DNA from: Neobacillus sp. PS2-9
Lineage (GTDB): Bacteria > Bacillota > Bacilli > Bacillales > Cytobacillaceae
Direction of reading: 5' to 3'
Length of the DNA: 64,000 nt
Assembly (NCBI RefSeq): GCF_030915525.1
Contig: NZ_CP133269.1
Span: forward strand, 1,513,001-1,577,000
The notes beneath the pieces are model-generated. The model saw only the letters and a list, made by a program, of their open reading frames with translations, was not told the DNA's origin and searched no databases. Every line of letters begins with the position of its first letter. Position 1 is the stretch's first letter. Both the position numbers and the translations under genes were made by a program. This document shows positions 57,280-64,000 of this stretch, piece after piece.

Positions 57280-57333
57280 GCGCGCCCTTATTAAAAGGAC
57301 GCGCTGCTATGTATTATGCCGATTGGCATAATA
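57280..57333 (+). other. Two adjacent inverted repeats upstream of greA
   Basis: First: GCGCGCCCTT (57280-57289) with AAGGACGCGC (57295-57304), one mismatch, 5-nt loop, not followed by a T run. Second: TATTATGCC-gatt-GGCATAATA (57312-57333), a perfect 9-bp palindrome. They may be an operator or leader hairpins of greA, or an untypical udk terminator. Confidence 0.6.
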
Positions 57334-57395
57334 TCTACATATATTACATACACAATTCTATTGGGGGATTGTGAAGACTAGAAGGAGTGAGGGTT

Positions 57396-57872
57396 TTGGC
57401 TACAGAGAAAGTATTTCCAATGACACAAGCAGGTAAAGATAAGCTTGTACAAGAAGTTGAGTTTTTAAAATCAGTGAAGCGTAAAGAAGTGGTAGAAAGA
57501 ATTAAAATCGCAAGAAGCTTCGGAGATCTATCTGAAAACTCTGAGTATGATTCTGCGAAAGAAGAGCAAGCCTTTGTAGAAGGTAGAATTACGACCTTAG
57601 AAAATATGATTCGCAATGCAAAGATTATCGCTGAAGTTGAAAATGCAAGCGACTCTGTTACATTAGGAAGCTCCGTTACCTTTGTTGAACTTCCTGATGG
57701 TGAAGAAGAAACATATACAATTGTTGGTAGTGCTGAAGCCGATCCGTTCGAAGGAAAGATTTCTAACGATTCTCCAATTGCAAAAAGCCTATTAGGCAAG
57801 AAGGTGGGAGAACAGGTTTCTGTTCAAACTCCTGGCGGCGAAATGAGTGTACGTATCGTTTCTATTAAATAA
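57396..57872 (+). CDS. greA: Transcription elongation factor GreA
   Basis: Rescues backtracked RNA polymerase by stimulating transcript cleavage. 158 residues: the N-terminal coiled coil (about 1-75) with the acidic tip [17 protein letters not shown], whose Asp and Glu act in the polymerase channel, and a C-terminal FKBP-like globular domain. TTG 57396 is chosen (AAGGAG 8 bp upstream; the protein then starts [17 protein letters not shown]). The in-frame GTG 57387 lies in the ribosome site. Confidence 0.96.
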   Translation: MATEKVFPMTQAGKDKLVQEVEFLKSVKRKEVVERIKIARSFGDLSENSEYDSAKEEQAFVEGRITTLENMIRNAKIIAEVENASDSVTLGSSVTFVELPDGEEETYTIVGSAEADPFEGKISNDSPIAKSLLGKKVGEQVSVQTPGGEMSVRIVSIK

Positions 57873-57888
57873 TGTTTGAAATAAGAAA

Positions 57889-57920
57889 ACCTCGTCAAAA
57901 CTTTTGACGAGGTGTTTTTT
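57889..57920 (+). terminator. greA terminator that contains the pbpI ribosome site
   Basis: Stem ACCTCGTCAA (57889-57898) / TTGACGAGGT (57904-57913) and a run of six T up to 57920. GAGGTG at 57909-57914, in the 3' arm, is the ribosome site of pbpI, whose ATG is the next base. Confidence 0.88.
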
Positions 57921-59681
57921 ATGTGGAGAAAACGAGCCATTGGCTGGCTGGTCATTTGTATAACAGGATTAGTACTTCTCTTAGTACGTTTAATGCAAAT
58001 TCAACTAATTGAGACAGAAACCTTTTCAAAGCACAATGTGAACTTGCTTGAGGAAAGTGTGAATCAACGAACACAGGAATTAGTGATTGATAATGGCAGG
58101 GGAAATTTTCTTGATCGAAATGGAACGATGCTTACACATAAAAAAGTGTCCGTGCTCGTTTTATTTCCATTTCTAAAAAAGACAGATTGGGATATCGAAA
58201 AGGTTTCGACCATTTCAGGAATATCAGTTAACTCACTTAAATTTGCAGTAGATGCTGCAAAAAAACCATTTGCTTTCGGAGACCCAGAGCCCATTGAATT
58301 AACAACCTCACAGATGAAAAGAATTAATCAATTAAAAATACCCGGTGTATTTGCCATTGAGAAAAAATTTGAACGTTCTTCCATTCCAGCTGAGCAACTG
58401 ATTGGGCTAACAGGTGAGAATGCAAAGGAATTAAAAGAACGTTATCCAAGTAAAGAGCTATCGGAAAAGACGCTGCTGGGCGTATCTGGCCTTGAAGAAA
58501 GCTTTGATGAATTCCTGCTCCCAGAGGGTAAGTCAAAGCTTGTTTACCATGTTGATGGTGGGGGAGCCCCGCTTTTTGGAATAAATGTAAAATATGTGGA
58601 CCCTGCTAACCCGTTTTATCCTGTTAATATTCGGACTACGATTGATAAAGACCTGCAGCAAAAGGCCGAGGATTTAGCTGATCAGTATCAGATTAAAAAG
58701 GGGGGACTCGTTCTCCTTAATATTGAGGATAATAGTGTGTTAGCTATGGTTTCACGTCCGGCTATCAATAAAAAAGACCCCTATAATGGAGCAGGAATTA
58801 CGAATTTGATGGTAAAACAGCAGATTATGGGATCCGTTTTTAAGACGGTGGTTGCTGCAGCTGCTATGGATCATAACTTAGATGACCCAACCCGGCTTTT
58901 TGATTGCAGTAAAAAGATTAATGGAAGACCAGAATCAAAATATAATTATGGAATGTTGAACTTTACAAATAGTTTTGCAAGAAGCTGTAATCGGACGTTC
59001 GGGGAACTGGCAAAGGAATTGCAGAAGACGGATCCGCATTTACTCGAGGATTATGCAGATAAATTATCTCTAACTGGTTCGGTGGGCTGGCAAGGTGAAG
59101 TGTATCATACCAGTGACTTCAAGCAGCTAGGTGATGAAGATAAAGGGAGGGTGTTTTTGTCTGATGAGGCAAGAAAGGATCCTAATTTTATTGCTATGTC
59201 AGGTATCGGGCAGCACGAGGTTCGAGCTACCCCATTAGCTGTCGCTAACATGATGGCCACCATTGCAAGGGGTGGTAAAAAGGAAATGGTAAGAGCAGTT
59301 TCAAAAATAGAATATAAAAATGGAACAACGATGGTAGATTTCCCAGAGGAAAGCTTAAACGGGGATTCTATCTCACCTTATACAGCCATGAAACTGCAAA
59401 AATTGCTACGTGAAGTAATTACTAATGCAAATGGGACTGGAAGATGGTTTAAAGATCTTCCGTATGAAGTAGCTGGTAAATCAGGTACCGCTGAAACGGG
59501 TAAATTTAAAGACGGGAAGCAATTGCATAATAAATGGTTTGCTGGTTATTTTCCATTTCAATCGCCCAAATATGCGTTAGTAGCAGTCAATTTGGATGTA
59601 ATAGATTCGGAAGGCGGGATAAATTTATTGTTCGCGGATATGGTGAAAGCACTCTATGAAAAAGATACAGAAAAAGAGTAG
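57921..59681 (+). CDS. pbpI: Penicillin-binding protein 4b, PbpI (YrrR)
   Basis: Class B peptidoglycan transpeptidase. 586 residues: an N-terminal TM anchor (about 7-25), the pedestal domain starting with NGRGNFLDRNG, and the transpeptidase domain with all three motifs: Ser305-Val-Phe-Lys308, Ser355-Cys-Asn357 and Lys520-Ser-Gly-Thr523. In B. subtilis pbpI is expressed in the forespore under sigma-F. ATG 57921 directly follows the T run of the greA terminator, and its ribosome site lies within the terminator stem. It precedes yrrS, as in B. subtilis. Confidence 0.93.
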   Translation: MWRKRAIGWLVICITGLVLLLVRLMQIQLIETETFSKHNVNLLEESVNQRTQELVIDNGRGNFLDRNGTMLTHKKVSVLVLFPFLKKTDWDIEKVSTISGISVNSLKFAVDAAKKPFAFGDPEPIELTTSQMKRINQLKIPGVFAIEKKFERSSIPAEQLIGLTGENAKELKERYPSKELSEKTLLGVSGLEESFDEFLLPEGKSKLVYHVDGGGAPLFGINVKYVDPANPFYPVNIRTTIDKDLQQKAEDLADQYQIKKGGLVLLNIEDNSVLAMVSRPAINKKDPYNGAGITNLMVKQQIMGSVFKTVVAAAAMDHNLDDPTRLFDCSKKINGRPESKYNYGMLNFTNSFARSCNRTFGELAKELQKTDPHLLEDYADKLSLTGSVGWQGEVYHTSDFKQLGDEDKGRVFLSDEARKDPNFIAMSGIGQHEVRATPLAVANMMATIARGGKKEMVRAVSKIEYKNGTTMVDFPEESLNGDSISPYTAMKLQKLLREVITNANGTGRWFKDLPYEVAGKSGTAETGKFKDGKQLHNKWFAGYFPFQSPKYALVAVNLDVIDSEGGINLLFADMVKALYEKDTEKE

Positions 59682-59756
59682 TGCGACTATTATCCCTTCA
59701 TGTTCTGTTAAAATCATGTTAGAATATTGAGAGCCTTTATTTTAGGAGGAAAAAGT

Positions 59757-60425
59757 ATGACTAATGATTTTAATTCTAACTCGCGGTCTGGATACCGATC
59801 GAAAAGAAAAAAAACGAACCTCGTCTTAAATAGTTTAATCATCATTGTACTCTTACTAATATTATTTGTGGCATACAATATTTTTGCTTCAGGAAATGAT
59901 CATGCAGCACCTAAGAAAGAAAGCACAAAAACAGAGCAAAAAGAATCTCAACATACAGAGAAGCAAGCAGATAAAAAAGAGAACACTAAGGCAGACGATG
60001 AGAGCTCATCTGATCAAGTATCTGAAGAAGAACAGCAAAGTGAGGAAGCTTCAACAACTGAAAAGGCAGATGAATCACAGGAAGTGGTCACTGACGGCGG
60101 AAGTTCTTCTAATGTACTAAAAACGATTGAAAATCCAAGTTGGAAGCCTGTAGGAACAACCCAATCTGGTGAACATACCGCTGTATACGATACAAATTCA
60201 GCCGATTGGCAGGAAATGCTGGAGGCTGTATCTTATGCCACTGGATTAGATGGCAGCAACATGACGGTATATTGGCTGGGAAGAGATAAATCCACACAAA
60301 ATGGCTCGTTTGCTACCGTTGCATCAAAAGATAAGCAGCAAAAATACAATGTGTATCTTCAGTGGGTGGACGGTGAAGGTTGGATGCCTACACGAGTTGA
60401 GGAATTAGCTGAAATTGTTAAATAA
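59757..60425 (+). CDS. yrrS: YrrS family protein (DUF1510)
   Basis: 222 residues: a short basic cytoplasmic N terminus (SGYRSKRKKTN), one TM helix (about 25-43, LVLNSLIIIVLLLILFVAYN), a long disordered Lys/Glu/Ser-rich linker (about 48-118), and a C-terminal DUF1510 domain (about 125-220, PSWKPVGTTQSGEHTAVYD). The function is unknown; it is co-located with pbpI and probably works at the cell envelope. ATG 59757 follows a perfect AGGAGG. Confidence 0.9.
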   Translation: MTNDFNSNSRSGYRSKRKKTNLVLNSLIIIVLLLILFVAYNIFASGNDHAAPKKESTKTEQKESQHTEKQADKKENTKADDESSSDQVSEEEQQSEEASTTEKADESQEVVTDGGSSSNVLKTIENPSWKPVGTTQSGEHTAVYDTNSADWQEMLEAVSYATGLDGSNMTVYWLGRDKSTQNGSFATVASKDKQQKYNVYLQWVDGEGWMPTRVEELAEIVK

Positions 60426-60434
60426 TAAATGATG

Positions 60435-60470
60435 ACGAGGATGACTTAGAGTCAGCCTCGTTTATTTTTT
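60435..60470. terminator. Terminator between convergent yrrS and yrzA
   Basis: Stem ACGAGG-A-TGAC / GTCA-G-CCTCGT with a 5-nt loop and TTTATTTTTT; it overlaps the yrzA stop region. Confidence 0.85.
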
Positions 60471-60665
60471 CTTAAAATGTACCACTGCTGTGAAATAGGT
60501 TTGTCCATTTTCGTTCATATGCATTTGATGTGATACGGAGTGGACTCCAAGCATAATTGCTCGGTTTTCATCAATTTGTGACTCAATTTTTTTCTGCAGA
60601 GTTTTAAGGTTAGTTGCTTCGAAAAACTCCACTTTATCTTCGATTAAATCAAATTGGAAATTCAT
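60462..60665 (-). CDS. yrzA: DUF2536 protein YrzA
   Basis: 67 residues (NFQFDLIEDKVEFFEATNL at the N terminus, ending TAVVHFKKK). DUF2536 family, function unknown; the same length as B. subtilis YrzA. Its start ATG 60665 has GAAAGGATTG upstream. It converges on yrrS. Confidence 0.85.
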   Translation of the reverse strand: MNFQFDLIEDKVEFFEATNLKTLQKKIESQIDENRAIMLGVHSVSHQMHMNENGQTYFTAVVHFKKK

Positions 60666-60935
60666 AAAATCAATCCTTTCATTTCTATTTTAGTTATTTA
60701 TTTATCAGCTAGCAATGATTGTTGAATAAAAGTGAGGACTATGATAACATCTTTTTGAACCAATTCATAGTATGCTTATAGGATTAATATGAAGTTTCCG
60801 AGAGTGTGAGAATACAGGCTTACTATGGCAAGCATCTTTAAAAAGATGGTAGAATAGTGTTTGCGGATACGATGCTTAAAACAGAGGAAGATTATAAGCA
60901 GTAAAGCGTTAAAACACGATGAAAGAGGTCAAATT
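60666..60935 (+). promoter_or_regulatory. Control region of mtnN-mccA-mccB
   Basis: A 270-bp gap between the divergent yrzA and mtnN. A weak promoter TTGAAC (60754-60759), 16 bp, TATAGG (60776-60781) is the best I see. AACCAATTC at 60757-60765 resembles half of a CymR site, but the full motif is not clear. No riboswitch fold or terminator is recognised, and yrrT, which starts this operon in B. subtilis, is absent. Confidence 0.35.
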
Positions 60936-61631
60936 ATGAAAATCGCTATAATTGGAGCAATGGAAGAGGAAGTAACATTATTAAGGGATCATATCGAAGA
61001 TAAAACACAAGAAACCGTAGCTGGCTGTGAATTTACATTTGGAACCATGTACGGTGTAGATGTCATTCTGCTCCGTTCAGGAATTGGCAAGGTAAATGCA
61101 GCAATGTCAACAACCATCTTACTTGAAAAATATAAGCCTGATTATATTATAAACACTGGTTCGGCTGGTGGGTTCAACCCGGCTCTTAATGTTGGTGATG
61201 CAGTCATTTCAACTGAAGTTCGTCATCATGATGTAGATGTAACAGCTTTTGGATATGAATACGGGCAGGTTCCACAGCTTCCAGCTGCTTTTTCAGCAGA
61301 TGAGAAGTTAATTGCAATCGCTGAAAAAGCATCAAAGGAACTGGAAAAGTTTCAGATTGTCAAAGGCCTAATTGTTACTGGTGACTCCTTTATGGAAGAC
61401 CCTGCAAGAGTCGAATTTGTTCGTTCGAAATTTAATGATTTACAAGCAGTTGAAATGGAGGCAGCGGCGATTGCGCAAGTTGCCCATCGGTTTGGAGTTC
61501 CTTTCGTTATCATTCGTTCTCTTTCTGATATTGCTGGTAAAGAATCAGAAGTATCTTTTGATCAATTTATTGATAAAGCGGCAACTAATTCTGCTACGTT
61601 GGTTATGAATATGGTGGCAGCGTTAAAATAG
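60936..61631 (+). CDS. mtnN: 5'-methylthioadenosine/S-adenosylhomocysteine nucleosidase
   Basis: Cleaves MTA and SAH, releasing adenine. 231 residues. Catalytic Glu12 (AMEEEV), the GDSFMED segment, MEAAAIAQ with the substrate-binding Met-Glu, and the catalytic Asp in RSLSDIAG are all present. The start ATG 60936 follows GAAAGAGGTC; longer frames upstream lack a ribosome site. It heads the mtnN-mccA-mccB operon that turns methionine-derived sulfur into cysteine. Confidence 0.96.
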   Translation: MKIAIIGAMEEEVTLLRDHIEDKTQETVAGCEFTFGTMYGVDVILLRSGIGKVNAAMSTTILLEKYKPDYIINTGSAGGFNPALNVGDAVISTEVRHHDVDVTAFGYEYGQVPQLPAAFSADEKLIAIAEKASKELEKFQIVKGLIVTGDSFMEDPARVEFVRSKFNDLQAVEMEAAAIAQVAHRFGVPFVIIRSLSDIAGKESEVSFDQFIDKAATNSATLVMNMVAALK

Positions 61632-61641
61632 GAGTGGGGAA

Positions 61642-63700
<2,059 letters not shown>

Positions 63701-63711
63701 TTGATATTATC

Positions 63712-63753
63712 CAGGCACTAGGTGAATTCACCTGGTGCCTGAGCTTTTCTTTT
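63712..63753 (+). terminator. Intrinsic terminator of mccB
   Basis: Stem CAGGCAC-T-AGGTG / CACCT-G-GTGCCTG with a 4-nt loop and T-rich tail. It shares the GGTGCCTG word with the palindrome at 38629-38674. Confidence 0.88.
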
Positions 63754-63833
63754 ACTAATATTTACATCCTCTTTCATATTAAGTTTTATGTTAAAGTAGG
63801 TTAGTAGATTAAAAGAAAAGCAGGTGATAAGTA

Positions 63834-64000
63834 GTGAAGCAACAAGCGAGAAGACTTTATGAAAAAATGATTGATTTTAAACGGTTTGCCACGATCTTAT
63901 TGGCTGTTGGTGTATTTTTCTATTTAGGTGTAATTATTCCATCCGATACGAAAAGCGAGATGGATGTTAACATAATGGTTCTATCCTCAATGTCTTTCCT
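63834..64000 (+). CDS. yrhC: YrhC family membrane protein (partial, runs off the window)
   Basis: The first 55 residues are visible from GTG 63834, preceded by AGGTGAT: KQQARRLYEKMIDFKRFATI, then a TM segment (about 18-35, ATILLAVGVFFYLGVIIP) and the start of a second. It matches YrhC, a small protein that follows mccB in B. subtilis and has no known function. Here a terminator and 133 bp separate it from mccB, so it may be transcribed on its own. Confidence 0.8.
   Translation, partial: MKQQARRLYEKMIDFKRFATILLAVGVFFYLGVIIPSDTKSEMDVNIMVLSSMSF

Overview
The window is a continuous stretch of chromosome from an AT-rich, endospore-forming member of the Bacillaceae (Bacillus, Neobacillus or a close relative). 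The evidence is the gene order, which follows the Bacillus subtilis segment from obg to the mcc genes almost gene for gene, the sporulation genes (safA, coxA-like, bofC, spoVB, pbpI), strong AGGAGG-type ribosome sites with frequent GTG and TTG starts, T-box leaders and a 6S RNA at its usual place after aspS. There is no prophage, transposase or CRISPR array. Species cannot be fixed from the sequence alone.

Layout. 1-1.8 kb: end of obgE, then pheB-pheA. 1.9-7.5 kb: NAD synthesis, with niaR and a NadA/NadB-linked cysteine desulfurase on the minus strand and nadB-nadC-nadA on the plus strand, all controlled from one shared divergent region that carries a NiaR-type operator. 7.6-12.2 kb: spore genes (safA with an expanded Met-Pro-Gly-Gln repeat, a CotS/APH-like kinase homologue coupled to it, a YhcN/YlaJ lipoprotein, bofC). 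12.2-16.4 kb: ruvAB, queA, tgt, yajC. 16.6-22.4 kb: membrane proteins yrzE, yrbG, spoVB, then comN and secDF. 22.4-30.3 kb: recJ, apt, relA, dtd, an SH3b amidase and a small HTH protein. 30.3-35 kb: T-box, hisS, aspS, 6S RNA, tcdA. 35-38.6 kb: an accessory block not found at this place in B. subtilis, made of a 52-bp tandem hairpin array, a NERD-domain protein and a two-gene ABC transporter. 38.6-48.1 kb: rarA, cymR, yrvO, mnmA, yrrB, recD2, yrrD, two very small genes, yrrI. 48.1-53.5 kb: T-box alaS, yrzL, ruvX, yrzB, mltG. 53.5-60.4 kb: a candidate structured RNA, trmR-trhP1-trhP2-udk, greA, pbpI, yrrS. 60.4-64 kb: yrzA, mtnN-mccA-mccB and the start of yrhC.

How the genes work together. Three themes recur: tRNA maturation and charging (queA, tgt, tcdA, yrvO-mnmA, trmR/trhP1/trhP2, hisS, aspS, alaS, dtd), sulfur and cysteine flow (two cysteine desulfurases, cymR, mtnN-mccA-mccB), and recombination and repair (ruvAB, recJ, rarA, recD2, ruvX).

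Most protein genes are ordinary for the family. The points most worth a second look lie outside the proteins. They are: (1) a roughly 105-nt RNA locus between mltG and trmR, with its own promoter, a closing stem and an H-type pseudoknot; (2) a hisS-aspS T-box whose specifier loop and discriminator position fit tRNA-Asn better than tRNA-His; (3) the 52-bp hairpin array; (4) a hairpin repeat that sits directly behind three different stop codons in the same orientation; (5) a probable ATC start codon for yrzE. All functional names rest on recognising conserved motifs and gene order by eye; no database search was run.
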